Notes: generated by a model not told the origin, from the letters alone. 64,000 nt of DNA from Oegoconia quadripuncta (GCA_949316235.1 OX438747.1:28462618-28526617); one strand, 5' to 3'; shown: positions 1-10,199, counted from the stretch's first letter. Translations and numbers: made by a program.

Positions 1-345
1 TTTATGATTGCTTTACATTGTATTTAAAAGGCAAATTTTGAATGTGTAATGGAACCTTATTATAAAGCGTATACATTGCCCTTTGAACGATTTACTAACT
101 TTGTGAAGTCGGCTAACATAAACAGATAACTGGTTCTTATTTATCACTATTTTTAGCGAATAAGGTTATATTTTTTTTTGCATATAACAAATTCTCATAA
201 ATGTATTGAGAAGTCATTGTTAAGACATTAATTTCCTTAAACTTATCTCTAAGAGACACTCTAGGTCCTAATTTATAAATGGCACGAATAGCACGCTTCT
301 GCGGAACAAAAATGATATGTATGTCAGCAGTGTTTCCCCAAAGTG
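1..345 (-). mobile_element. LINE 3' fragment (reverse transcriptase carboxy region)
   Basis: Minus-strand codons resemble the LINE at 56305-56837: LWGNTADI, QKRAIRAIYKLG, SLRDKFKE and FAKNSDK. The frame breaks near 137. It is a decayed, 5'-truncated non-LTR retrotransposon of the same family. Confidence 0.75.
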
Positions 346-393
346 ATTCGTAATCAGGACCAGTTAAAGGGAAGTACACGAATTCAAATTCAT

Positions 394-418
394 CCTGTGT
401 ATGTATGTATGTATGTAA
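394..418. repeat. TGTA microsatellite
   Basis: Five or so perfect TGTA units in the intron just upstream of a zinc-finger exon. Confidence 0.8.
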
Positions 419-468
419 CAGTGTGGATTGCAACTGGAGGACTCTCGCGCTTACCACGGTCACTTCAG

Positions 469-553
469 GCGGATGCACCCGGACAAGAATCGAACCAACT
501 ACCCCTCAATGAAGTCACCTTGCATGTGCGAGGTGTGCGGGCGCATGTTTCAG
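469..553 (+). CDS. Zinc-finger gene, internal exon (end of one finger, start of next)
   Basis: The acceptor is cacttcag|G and the donor is CAG|gtgagg. The exon supplies the last base of a codon plus 28 codons. It reads RMH (end of a finger), a spacer, then the CEVC knuckle and GRMFQ. The finger is completed across the intron by the next exon, which supplies HRWVH with exactly 12 residues between the second Cys and first His. That fit is strong evidence for the junction. Confidence 0.8.
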
Positions 554-3500
554 GTGAGGATTTAACAATATAAGGTTTGACCCACAATCTCACCTGATGA
601 AAAGTGACGATGTGGTTGAAGATGTAGCACGCGGTCGCAGTAAATTCCTCTCTCACTCTGCTCTTGAAGATCCCAAGGTTGTAGGATTCCATTTATCAGA
701 CTGCTATTAAACGGTGAAGGAAATCATCGCGAGGAAACCTGCATGCCTGAGAAATAAAAATTCAAAGGCATGTGAAGTCCCCAACCCGCATTAGGCCAGC
801 GTGGTGGACTATGGCTCATACTCGTCATATACGAGGGAAGGCCTATATCCCTGCAGTTGGATGTTTACGGGCTGATGATGGCATCCACCACACAGCATCT
901 CAATTCCTTGTCCCACTAAATTTCCCCCCCAATTCCCCAGAGCTACGCCCTACTCAAGGACCACCGGTGGGTCCACACTGGTGAGAGGCCGTTCAAGTGC
1001 GACTCCTGCGGGAAGAGTTTCCGCATGAAGCAGCGTCTGGTCGCGCACCGCCGCGTGCACAGCCAGGTCAAGGCCAGCTACGTGTGCGCGCTCTGCGGGA
1101 AACACTTCTCCACGCACAGCAATAGGCAGCGGCACATGTTTGTGAGTACACCCTGTGTAACTACTTGACGTATACTGTATAAGGTATCTAGAGACATCAT
1201 ATATAAGGCACCTGAAATACCCTGTATAAAGTTCTGAGACTGTATAATGTTCTCGAGACAACCCGAATAAAGTGCCTGAGACACTTGTTATAATCTTTCT
1301 GAGACACCCTGTATAAGATAGTCGAGACAGACTGTATAACATGCCTCTGGCACCCTGTATAAGGTACTCGAGACAACCTGAATAAAGTGCCTGAGATATT
1401 TGTTATAATCTTTCTGAGACACCCTGTATAAGATAGTCGAGACAGCCTGTATAACATGCCTCTGGCACCCTGTATAAGGTACTCGAGACAACCTGAATAA
1501 AGTGCCTGAGACACCCGGTATAATCTTCCTGAGACACCCTGTATAAGATAGTCCAAACTTTTAATGTAAATTAGTGAAATAAATTAGAAAATTTACATTT
1601 GTCATTTTACAATTTTAATAAGAGAATCAATCAACCGGAATACCATAGCAACATACCCAAACATAGGAATGGAATAGGAACTTCCAGTAAATCTATACTG
1701 GAAGTAGGGCTTGTAATATTCTCCCAATTTTACTATTCGAATATTACGAATAGTTCAATCGCTACTATTCGAATTATTCGAATATGACGAAGTTTTCGAA
1801 TATTTTCTATCTAAAAATCAATATAAGTAGGTATAAAGTTCACAGAAATCAAAGTCACATCGACTGATTTGTAAAGAAAAAAACTAGGTTTTTCTAAAAT
1901 GATTATTACCTTTAATAAATAATCAGACTATTTTTGACCCGGAAAACACATAATATTTTAGTAACAAATAATATAATGTAAGTGCTTCTCCTTAACATTA
2001 ACACTAATAACAAATTAAATCAACTTCTATCTAAGTATAACTGAGAACATTGAAATTCTCTTATTAACACAAATAAAATCAATAAAGTGGCAGAATATGA
2101 AATATTTTGGCGGCCAAAAAGCCCAGCTTGACCGTTAGTGAACGAATGACAGTCTAATTGATGGTGTTGCCAGTAGCGAGAATTTAATTTGGCGTTATTT
2201 TGTTCAATTCACGGTTATATTTATTTTATTATTAAAGTTTAGTTAATATTCGAAGAGTTCGAAAAATTCGAATACTTACTCTAAGTAATATTCGAATAGG
2301 TAAATGGGGCGAATATTCGAATAATACGAATATTCGAATACCAAGCCCTAACTGGAAGTGATTCCTAATCCTTAACATTCCCTCACCTTTTTTAAACCTT
2401 ACTGTTCACAAAGCTTTAACAGTCTAGGTTTATACATTGGCTTTGTTAACATATCCGCTAACTGTTCTTGTGTAGGCACTTGTTCTATTTTTAAATCATC
2501 TTCTGACACACATTGGTGTCGATTCGGATATACACCTATACAAATGTGTTGGGGTTTCCGCGTCAGTACGCTTCCACCTTCGACCTCATCTTCATTTAAC
2601 ATCAGGTGTGATTGAGGTCAAGTACCAACCCGTTGAGCATAAAAAAAAACACCAACTAAACTAAACCAGTTTTGGAGTGGTGCCGTCGCATCGTACTGTT
2701 CCAGTGAGAAAGAGACAGTACTACTTTAAAACTGGTTTTAGTTTAGTTGGTGTACATCCGAATCGACACCATTGTCTTATGTAGAAGTGTTTCAATTTAA
2801 TGTGTTTTGTCTTACGATGAAATTCATAGGGCTGATTATGTGCAAGCTTAATAGCTGATTCGTTATCGACAGGTCTGCTGTCTCCAATATCACTCCAATG
2901 GAAGCGTACTGACCCGGAAACCCAAACACATTTGGGGGACTGGCTATCTTATCTCTGACAACCGGAACACAACAATGCTATTAACATTGCTGCTTGGCGG
3001 CAGATTTAGATAAAATGGTGGTAGCTAGCCAGGTGAACATTTAAAATGCCCTACCACCAACCAAACCGAGTACTTAAACATGTACCCTGCTGGGGATCGA
3101 ACCCGCGACCTCCGAATCGTAAACCCAATGCTGTTTACATTGGGCCACGGAGGTGGTTGTGCGGCTTGACTACTTGGCCAGCCCGGGGAGGGCTTGAGCG
3201 GAGCGCTAGGGGAGCACCGGTAGTTGATCCTTTGAGTTCCCGGTGTTCTCCGACAAGCGCTGGGTATTAGTGGGTGAAAATCCCACATAATCCAGGCTCT
3301 CCCGCAGGAGTCTGGGTATCTTTTAAAGATTTCCCCCCGTCACAAAAAAAGGGCACTTACATGGTCGCTTTAGCGAACGAACAAAAATTATTACATGTAA
3401 GTCGTAGTTCATCGAGCTATGAGCCCTGCTCACTGCCACTTGCTAATCCGCTGGGCCTATGTCAGTGACGTTCGTTCGTCTACGGATCTCTGCATTTCTG

Positions 3501-4858
3501 ATTCAATCACGTAGTGAAACGTCGAACACCACCCTCACCATAGCTCGTTGCATGACCTTGAGCTTTCTTACGAGACCCATGAGATCACGTTTCAGTGCAA
3601 TAAGTCTACCAGTGGTAACACATGTTGACAGACTTTCGGCACGTTAAAAGAATAGAGCAACCATATCCATTGATAAAAGTCTACTAAGGGACCGTGTATC
3701 GAAAAACATCTGTGTTCTTGCACGTTTTAAGTCAATTAATATGATATTATTATTATATTTATGCATGCACCCTACCTGTTTTTCTACCTACAAATGTCCC
3801 GTAGCGGTGGGTTGTCTGGAAGAGATCGCTTTTAGTGATAAGACCGCCTAATTGTGTTCTATTGTTATCATCAAAATTATTGTAAATTATTTTGCGCAAT
3901 AAAGAGTATTTGTATTTGTTTTAACGGTGATGGGCTCACCTGTCTCGTGTGCATTTCTGTATATTTCTTAAAGTGAGCCATGAATGTTGTTTCAAGCATT
4001 AAAGTTTTACTCTTTGGCGGCAGAATCTGCTTACTTCATTGATGTCCCATATTTTTATGTTGTGTTATGTAGTACATAAAACCCGATCAATAAAGTGTAA
4101 TGTATAAGTGTCGCTAAATGGATCAAATAAAGTATTTTATCACTCTGCAGATCCACACAGGCCTGAAGCCGTTCAAGTGCGAGATGTGCGGGAAGAGCTT
4201 CAAGCATGCGAGCGAGAAGCGTGCACACATCACCTACGTTCATCTGAAGAAACCCTGGCCCAAGAGGAGTCGGGGGAAGCGCCGAGGGGATGGCCGGCAG
4301 GTATGGTAGTATTATTATTTACGAAAAATTACAATCAGGTTGAAAATCGTTTAAACCAGTTAGATAATTGTTTATCATTGTCATTTGTTTTTACAATATC
4401 ATTTGTTTATACAATCTTCATTTGTTTTTGCAATATTCATTTGTTTTTACAATATCCATTTGTTTTTGCAATATTCATTTGTTTTTACAATATCCATTTG
4501 TTTTTACAATATCCATTTGTTTTTGCAATATTCGTTTGTTTTTACAATATCCATTTGTTTTTACAATATTCATTTGTTTTTACACTTTTGATTTTCTTTT
4601 ACAAATATTCATTTGTTTTGCCGACGTTCAGTTGTTTCTGTTTCTTTTTGTTTGTTTCCTCGTTTGGCAATTTGTATTGCATAACTTTCTATATACAGTA
4701 ATTTTATTTCTTAGGGCTCCATGGCACCGCAGTCCATGCCACCTGGCGCTACGGACATGGACATGGTGCAGCCGCTGTGGCCGGGCTGCGACTCGAAAAT
4801 GGACCACATGAACTCCATGATAGATGATAAACCGATGTATTATAACTTGAAGATATAA
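469..4858 (+). CDS. C2H2 zinc-finger protein, 3' part of a split gene (four exons)
   Basis: Joining 469-553, 941-1141, 4151-4300 and 4715-4858 gives about 192 codons with an intact frame and a TAA stop. The product begins inside a finger (RMH), then has four Cys2-His2 fingers spaced C-x2-C-x12-H-x3/4-H, with GER/GLK-PFKC linkers typical of the family. A basic stretch (KRSRGKRRG) and a Met/Asp-rich carboxy tail ending NLKI follow. Such proteins bind DNA in the nucleus as transcription regulators. The orthologue and the 5' exons, which lie left of the window, are unknown. Two introns cut through fingers, between knuckle and helix and between the two zinc-binding histidines. The introns are full of repeats: a LINE tail, minisatellites, a hAT MITE and copia debris. 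Confidence 0.85.
556..700 (-). mobile_element. LINE 3' end fragment, second family
   Basis: The minus strand reads SYNLGIFKSRV followed by a decayed tail and a TCATCAGGTGAGATTGTGG motif. This matches the end of the LINE at 39258-39560. Confidence 0.65.
715..882 (+). repeat. SINE-C fragment
   Basis: Shares CCTGCATGCCTGAGAAAT, AAGGCATGTGAAG, a GGCCTATATCCCTGCAG tract and ATGTTTACGGGCTGATGATG with inverted copies at 40440-40745 and 53640-53715. Confidence 0.7.
941..1141 (+). CDS. Zinc-finger gene, internal exon with two fingers
   Basis: The acceptor is ccccag|AGC and the donor is TTT|gtgagt; the exon is 67 codons in phase 0. It completes the finger begun upstream (HRWVH), adds a full finger (CDSC...HRRVH), and starts a third (CALCGKHF...HMF) whose last histidine is in the next exon. 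GC content is clearly higher than in the flanking introns. A 20-bp-unit minisatellite starts immediately after the donor. Confidence 0.9.
1142..1555. repeat. Minisatellite, about 20-bp units in 115-bp higher-order repeats
   Basis: Units of the type GAGACACCCTGTATAAG recur every 20 or so bases. A 115-bp super-unit repeats with starts at 1301, 1416 and 1531. ORFs through it are periodic artefacts. It begins directly after the splice donor at 1142. Confidence 0.85.
1705..2350. mobile_element. hAT-type MITE with perfect 8-bp target duplication
   Basis: TAGGGCTTG at the left and CAAGCCCTA at the right, flanked by ACTGGAAG at 1697-1704 and 2351-2358. The subterminal parts are rich in ATTCGAATA palindromes. 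No transposase is present. The 8-bp duplication and terminal sequence fit hAT elements. Confidence 0.85.
2515..2770. mobile_element. GGTGTCGATTCGG MITE, itself split by a SINE
   Basis: Ends GGTGTCGATTCGG and its complement with inner inverted ACTAAACTAAAACC arms. Flanks are ATT on both sides, a 3-bp duplication supported by the copia frame. The related uninterrupted copy is at 27804-27949. A SINE-A tail occupies about 2538-2650. Confidence 0.75.
2538..2650 (+). repeat. SINE-A 3' part
   Basis: TGTGTTGGGGTTTCC, the CTTCGACCTCATCTTCA block and a poly-A end. It is inserted in the MITE at 2515-2770. Confidence 0.8.
2895..3158 (-). repeat. SINE-A copy, nearly full length
   Basis: On the minus strand: tRNA-like head with CCGTGGCCCAATGTAAAC (A box region) and GGGTTCGATCCCCAGC (B box), then the TGGTAGGGCATTTTAAATG and TGTTGTGTTCCGGTTGTC blocks. 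Confidence 0.85.
3440..3650 (-). pseudogene. LINE reverse-transcriptase carboxy fragment
   Basis: The minus strand reads RKLKVMQRAMVR, VSLRD and IRRRTNVTDI. This is the KLxxxQRAMxR...SLRDxIRNxxIRRRTxV pattern of insect LINE ORF2 ends. A stop interrupts it. Confidence 0.7.
3752..3925 (+). mobile_element. LINE 3' untranslated end
   Basis: Carries GGTTGTCTGGAAGAGATCGC, GCGATAA-like TTAGTGATAAGACCGCC and a GTATTTGTATTTG tail. A nearly identical copy is at 40117-40288. Confidence 0.75.
4151..4300 (+). CDS. Zinc-finger gene, internal exon with last finger and basic segment
   Basis: The acceptor is ctctgcag|ATC and the donor is CAG|gtatgg; the exon is 50 codons in phase 0. It begins IHTGLKPFKC, giving the final zinc-binding His of the previous finger. 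It then carries the last finger (CEMC...H-x4-H) and a basic KRSRGKRRG tract that could act in nuclear import (inference). Confidence 0.9.
4383..4622. repeat. 19-bp minisatellite in zinc-finger intron
   Basis: About 12 units like CAATATCCATTTGTTTTTA. The 19-bp period makes long spurious Phe/Ile-rich ORFs in all frames. Confidence 0.88.
4715..4858 (+). CDS. Zinc-finger gene, last coding exon
   Basis: The acceptor is atttcttag|GGC. There are 47 codons, then TAA at 4856-4858. The tail is rich in Met, Asp and Pro and has no finger. The phase matches the upstream donor exactly. The nearest downstream AATAAA lies inside the MITE beginning at 5042, so the polyadenylation site is uncertain. Confidence 0.8.
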   Translation, partial: GSMAPQSMPPGATDMDMVQPLWPGCDSKMDHMNSMIDDKPMYYNLKI

Positions 4859-5195
4859 GATGTAGAGGTAGGTCACGATATTTGCCTACTTATGCTTGGT
4901 TTAACCAAGCTGTAGGACTAGTTCTCTGCGTCCGATGTACGCACAGACTATCCGGAGTATTATTTATATAAATCATAGACTTGTTGAAATAGTAACAGAT
5001 TGCAAATTAACGAGGTGTTACTAAATTGGTATAATGACACAGGCTCGTATTAATAAACCATTCTAAGGATTGAGAACAGTCTTGTGACTGGTCTCAAGTA
5101 AACGTGTTGATTAAACCTAACTTGAGACCTGGAAAGCACGTGCATACTCAATTGAGAGGTGCGCGTATTAATAAACAAAACTCAAGACTATCATT

Positions 5196-5925
5196 TTACG
5201 ACCTGTTTGGTGTAGTGGTTAGCAACTCTGACCACTATACCAAAAGGTTGCGGGTTCGAATCCCGCTAGGGGCATATTGTTTGTGTGATGAATACGGACA
5301 TGTGTACCCGAGTTATGGATGTTTTCATTTATAATAAGTATTTATTTTCAAAAAAAAAATATATTTATGTAATATATCAACCATCTGGTATCCACAACAC
5401 AATAGTTGTTACTGTGGAACTGGATGGCGCTGTGTGTATGTCTAAGGATATTATTATATTATATTATATTATATTATATTATATTATATTATATTATATT
5501 ATATTATATTATATTATATTATATTATATTATATTATATTATATTATATTATATTATATTATATTATATTATATTATATTATATTATATTATATTATATT
5601 ATATTATATTATATTATATTATATTATATTATATTATATTATATTATATTATATTATATTATATTATATTATATTATATTATATTATATTATATTATATT
5701 ATATTATATTATATTATATTATATTATATTATATTATATTATATTATATTATATTATATTATATTATATTATATTATATTATATTATATTATATTATATT
5801 ATATTATATTATATTATATTATATTATATTATATTATATTATATTATATTATATTATATTATATTATATTATATTATATTATATTATATTATATTATATT
5901 ATATTATATTATATTATATTATATT
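5196..5925 (+). repeat. SINE-B copy with giant microsatellite tail
   Basis: The head has GGTGTAGTGGTTAGCAACTC and GGGTTCGAATCCCGCTAGGG (A and B boxes of a tRNA-like promoter). The body ends ATGGCGCTGTGTGTATG. Instead of the usual short (ATT)n tail it carries the TATTA array. It has a 6-bp target duplication. Confidence 0.88.
5450..5925. repeat. TATTA pentanucleotide array, about 95 units
   Basis: Some 476 bases of almost perfect TATTA. The open frames (IILYY repeats) through it are artefacts of the 5-bp period, not proteins. Confidence 0.97.
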
Positions 5926-6007
5926 ATCATTCATTCGCTGCTGAGGCGAATACTTGAGAAGTGATCTCAGCTGAGTAGACCTCAAGATTGGTTTATTAAT
6001 ACGGGCC

Positions 6008-6924
6008 TTAGAGCCCTGTGATAATCTTGTTTGTCGCCATGTGGTATTAAGCCTGTGACTGACCTGCCTAGTATACTTCGTGGGCGCTGGTTCTTAACGG
6101 CGGCGTTAGGGTCGAAGTCTTCAGGTTGGTGCAGAGATGATATGCACGAAACGCGCGCGTAGATGTCGCGTTCGCGGATCAAGATGAGGTAGAGGATGGT
6201 CTCTAGGAGACGCTGAGATGCCGAATATCGCCTCGGACGTAAGCCGTAGCGCGAGCATGATCGCCGGGTACGAAGGTTGTCGACGTAACTAATAACTGTC
6301 ACGGGCTAAGGTAGGGGAAGTGGATAGGAAAAATACTTGTGTTTACAGATGTGCGTTGATGTCAGTTTCTAAGTATGGTTGCATTCACAAATATCCATCA
6401 CTTTAGTGAAATCTGTCGTTTTGCCAATCCTTGGCGGTTATTTGTCACTATTTGGTCTGTTACTATTTTACGTCTGTGATATAAATACGTACTAAGTAAT
6501 CCAAGCATTTGCAATGTAAAAAAAGACTATAGAAATATTTAGTTTTTTAGTAACGTAGAGTAATGTATGTGGGTAATTCTTTTACATTAATTTCGTACCG
6601 ATAATTAAGAATTTTTGTATGTAAATACTTTGCAAGTTGGATCTCATAATAATTTTACCTGTTACGAAAATATTCCAAATCCCTAATTGATTCTGTAGGA
6701 GGGATTTTAAGACGAGCGATTCCAAATACGCCTAACAAAAACACATGAATACTCAAGTTTTATTTATTGTAGGTTAAAATGTAAATTATTATTTTGTAAT
6801 TCGAATTATTTAACATATTAAAATGTAATAATGTCTTTAATTGTAACCTTTTATTTTTAATGAACGTGTATATTTTGATTAATTTTTTCTGAGCTAAACC
6901 CACCACTAAACCGCGATCTAACGT
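6008..6924. other. Unannotated stretch
   Basis: 6008-6310 is GC-rich with a 106-codon minus-strand ORF that has no recognised domain and no splice context. 6310-6924 is AT-rich with nothing I can assign. Confidence 0.4.
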
Positions 6925-8015
6925 GATTATGACAATAAATCTGCGTGGCCTGAATAGATTATCACAAAGAATCATCACACTTTCGTTAATGTGTGAACTG
7001 TAAGAATCATCCACATTCCCCTGAGTGGATCGTAAGAATCATCACACTTTCGATAATGTGTGAACTGTAAGAATCATCCACATTCCCCTGAGTGGATCGT
7101 AAGAATCATCACACTTTCGATAATGTGTGAACTGTAAGAATCATCCACATTCACCTTTGTGGATTGTAAGAATCATCACTCTCCATAATGTGTGAACTGT
7201 AAGAATCATCCACATTCATCTGGGTGAACTGTAACAATCCTCCACAATCACCTGTGTGGCTCGTAAGAATAATTACACTCTCAATAATGTGTGAACTGTA
7301 AGAATCGTCCACACTCATCTGTGTGAACTGTAAGAATCATCCACATTCACCTGTGTGGATTGTAAGAATCATCGCTCTCAATAATGTGTGAACTGTAAGA
7401 ATCCTCCACAATCATCTGTGTGGCTCGTAAGAATCACCACTCTCAATAATGTGTGAACTGTAAGAATCATCCACATTCACCTGTGTGGATTGTAAGAATC
7501 ATCGCTCTCAATAATGTGTGAACTGTAAGAATCCTCCACAATCATCTGTGTGGCTCGTGAGAATCACCACTCTCAATAATGTGTGAACTGTAAGAATCAT
7601 CCGTATTCACCTGTGTGGATTGTAAGAATCATCGCTCTCAATAATGTGTGAACTGTAAGAATCCTCCACAATCATCTGTGTGGATTGTAAGAATCATCGC
7701 TCTCAATAATGTGTGAACTGTAAGAATCATCCACATTCACCTGTGTGGATTGTAAGAGTCATCGCTCTCAATTATGTGTGAACTGTAAGAATCATCCACA
7801 TTCACCTGTGTGGATTGTAAGAATCATCGCTCTCAATAATGTGTGAACTGTAAGAATCATCCACATTCACCTGTGTGGATTGTAAGAATCATCAAACTCC
7901 AATATAAATCTGTGTGAACTCTAAGGATCATTGCGATGTCAATTAATCTGCATAGACGGTAGAATCTCAGAACAACTCGTAGACTTGAAAGATCATCACA
8001 ATAAATCTGTGGGGT
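6925..8015. repeat. Satellite with 67-bp units built of two hairpin half-units
   Basis: Each half-unit starts GTAAGAATCAT, followed by a short dyad: CACAC...GTGTG in one half and TCCACA...TGTGGA in the other. Roughly 28 half-units are seen. Degenerate edge units at both ends contain CAATAAATCTG. No coding potential. Confidence 0.9.
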
Positions 8016-8280
8016 CTATTTTATTTATTTTACTTTCTTGGGAAACCCAACGGCTATTTTACATAGTATCAATCGAATTAAATTGAAAGCCAATTAGAGG
8101 TTTTCTGTAAACGGGCAAGGACGTTTAATCCTTATGTTTAGTCTGGTACACTTCATATAAGCCAGGCGGCTTGCCTTATTAAATATTGAATCGGGACTAT
8201 TAACTATTTAAACAGTATAGGAAATCTTTGATTTAAACATTCGCACTTGTCTGTACCGTCGTGCTTGGTTGCCTATCTAA

Positions 8281-8535
8281 TTTCACTATTTGTGTACAAG
8301 TAATTGAGAATGGAAGAGGGAAAATGCTGAGACACCTTATACGACACGATGATTTCATCAAAACTATAACAGAGGAAGAATAGAGGGGAAAAGAAAAAGA
8401 AGAAGACCGAGAATAAGCTACATGCAGCAAATAAAAGAGAAGTTGAACGTCGTGTCGTATCAGGAGGTCAATAGGAAGGCGGAGAGCAGAGAGATATGGA
8501 ATAATCTCCATCGACAAGAACATAGCTCTTAAATA
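8281..8535 (+). pseudogene. LINE reverse-transcriptase carboxy fragment
   Basis: Codons resemble MLRHLIRHDDF, a basic RGKE-type linker, SYMQQIKEKL and WNNLHRQEHSS followed by stop. This is the common end of an insect LINE ORF2. In-frame stops show decay. Confidence 0.7.
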
Positions 8536-8624
8536 AGATGATGATGTGTAAAAATCACAAAAACATTGTCGGACTTGCCCGATTTTGAAACTGTAGGCAT
8601 GCACACAGACGTATAAATACAGCC

Positions 8625-8821
8625 GGCGATTGATATGCGACTGGCGGGATTCGTAGGGTTCTTATAATGCGAAATTTAGATTTTTTTTTATTTAATGTAA
8701 TGATGTAAACGCGCCCGTCAATTTTGAAAAAATAAATTAAACTCCCTATGCCAATACCTTCTATTTCACTTACCTAATTTGCCCTATTTTTTCCTTACGT
8801 TAAAAAAACTCATCCGGTATA
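8625..8821 (-). mobile_element. MITE-F fragment (ACCGGATGAG family)
   Basis: The right end AACTCATCCGGTATAAC, with the TTACCTAATTTGCCCTA and TATGCCAATACCTTCTATTTC blocks shared with 13248-13625. The left end is degraded. Confidence 0.75.
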
Positions 8822-8954
8822 ACGAGCTGACGTCAAGACTCGTCGGCGTCTCAGGCAACCCAAGAGCCGACACTAACCTCGCTCAGAGAATAAGCACAGC
8901 TATTCTGGTGCAGTTAGCATCCTGGTCCTGCACCTGTCCCATCTTCTAAACTAA

Positions 8955-9268
8955 GGCCCGTATTAATAAACCATTCTCAAGATTGAGAACAGTCTTGTGA
9001 CTGGTCTCAAGAAAACGTGTTGATTAATAAACCTTACTTGAGACCTGAAACGCACGTGCTTACTCAAGCAGTACTCACTTTGAGAGTTTCACGTATTAAT
9101 AATTCATTCGCCGCTGAGGCGAATACTTGAGAAGTGATCTCAGCTGAGTAGACCTCAAGATTGGTTTATAAATTAGCACGGAGCTTGAGATAGCGTCAAC
9201 TGCTTAAGACGCATCTCTGTTGATACGGCCTCAAGACTTGTATTGAGATTGGTTTATTAATACGGGCC
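8955..9268 (+). mobile_element. MITE-A copy, 314 bp, TAA duplication
   Basis: Begins GGCCCGTATTAATAAACC, ends in its complement, flanked by TAA on both sides. The interior is built from inverted CTCAAG/CTTGAG motifs. Confidence 0.9.
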
Positions 9269-9339
9269 TAAGTGTAGGTGACATCGCAGACACTGCTAGT
9301 ATTTATTCGTCAGTGTGTGAAGTGAAGTATTGTTTTCCA

Positions 9340-9425
9340 ATTAATTATTTTGCCAGAATATAGTTAGACAATGGTCTTTATTAAAAATAAGGTCCGTACA
9401 TTCTGCCTTTTGAGCATGCAAAATT
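9340..9425 (-). repeat. LINE tail fragment
   Basis: TTAAAAATAAGGTCC followed by ACATTCTGCCTTTTGAGCAT is shared with 16170-16205. Confidence 0.5.
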
Positions 9426-9578
9426 TTTATGCCCCTAAAAAGCCCTAAATAAATTTGGGCCCTTAAAAGCCCAATTGGGATATTGCCGCCCTAAATATGC
9501 GCCCTAAAACCCTAAGTTGGGGGGCCTGGTTTGATGAAATGTTGTCAACAACACTATTATGGATAAAAGTCCAAAATA

Positions 9579-10005
9579 TTAGGTCCTTACCTATGAAATT
9601 GGCGTTTTGTATGAAGAATTTCATTAAGACTGTTTTCTCCATACAAACATTTTTGATTTTTTTTTTTGGGAACGGCAATACCAAATTTAGCTAAACTTTG
9701 TGTGTATTATCGGATAACATTAAGTTAAGTATAGGCAGCGTTAATTTTTAAAAGTAACCGCTTTATAAAAGTTTCAGCGAATCTACGAGTTAGAAATGAT
9801 TATGGGAAGCACATGAAAAGAGCTCTATTCCAATTTTTTTTATGTGATTTAGCCGAGAAATTAAAAAATATTTCATGTGAAACCTTGAAATAATATTCCA
9901 TGTTCCAAATAAAAAACAAATTTGAATATAGCTTTGAAAATCGCAGGAATTGGTACATATGATTAACGAAGAAAAAAAACTCCAATTTCATAAGTAAAGA
10001 CCCAA
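9579..10005 (+). mobile_element. MITE-E copy, 427 bp, TA-flanked
   Basis: Starts TTAGGTCCTTACCTATGAAA and ends TTCATAAGTAAAGACCCAA with TA on each side. Related copies are at 38178, 53735 and 63494. Small ORFs inside are not conserved. Confidence 0.88.
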
Positions 10006-10199
10006 TACTTTTCATGACTTTTTTCTTATATTTATTTAATAGTTACATATAATTTATTGACAGCTCTGTAAAGAAATATTAGTTTTAATTAAAAATAAGG
10101 TGTCATTTATTAATAATATTTAATTATATGATTGAAGTTTAATTTTGAATGCATTGAATAAAATGTATTTGATTTGTAAGATGTTCTTTTATTTGCATG

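Larger units (their letters stand above)
2399..2880 (-). pseudogene. Copia-type retrotransposon RNase H fragment, interrupted
   Basis: Minus-strand pieces at about 2776-2880 (with DNESAIKLAH) and 2399-2514 (with ADMLTKPM, the hallmark end of copia RNase H) are parts of one gene. A MITE and a SINE sit between them. The reading frame continues when the insertion and one 3-bp duplication are discounted. No LTRs or other domains remain. Confidence 0.75.
5042..6007 (+). mobile_element. MITE-A copy split by a SINE with an expanded TATTA tail
   Basis: The left half (5042-5195) and right half (5926-6007) belong to the GGCCCG-ended palindromic family. A 730-bp insertion at 5196-5925 is flanked by ATCATT at 5190-5195 and 5926-5931. 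Confidence 0.85.

Noticed and set aside
950..1556. Minus-strand ORFs of 119-130 codons
   Set aside because: Shadow of the zinc-finger exon plus the 20-bp minisatellite; codon content is periodic, not protein-like.
4108..4811. ORFs rich in Phe/Ile (FVFTISICF type)
   Set aside because: Product of the 19-bp minisatellite in the zinc-finger intron.
5205..5280. tRNA genes in SINE heads (also 10210, 37203, 40668, 57738, 61690)
   Set aside because: A and B boxes are present but acceptor stems do not close, and each head continues into a SINE body.
5285..5957. Long ORFs (183-219 codons) of IILYY repeats
   Set aside because: They are translations of the TATTA array; a 5-bp period opens all frames.
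5982..6302. 106-codon minus-strand ORF
   Set aside because: No recognisable domain, no splice or start context, overlaps a MITE end.
6925..8015. CRISPR-like array (repeat-spacer look)
   Set aside because: Eukaryotic context, spacers are themselves repeated, and no cas genes; it is a satellite.
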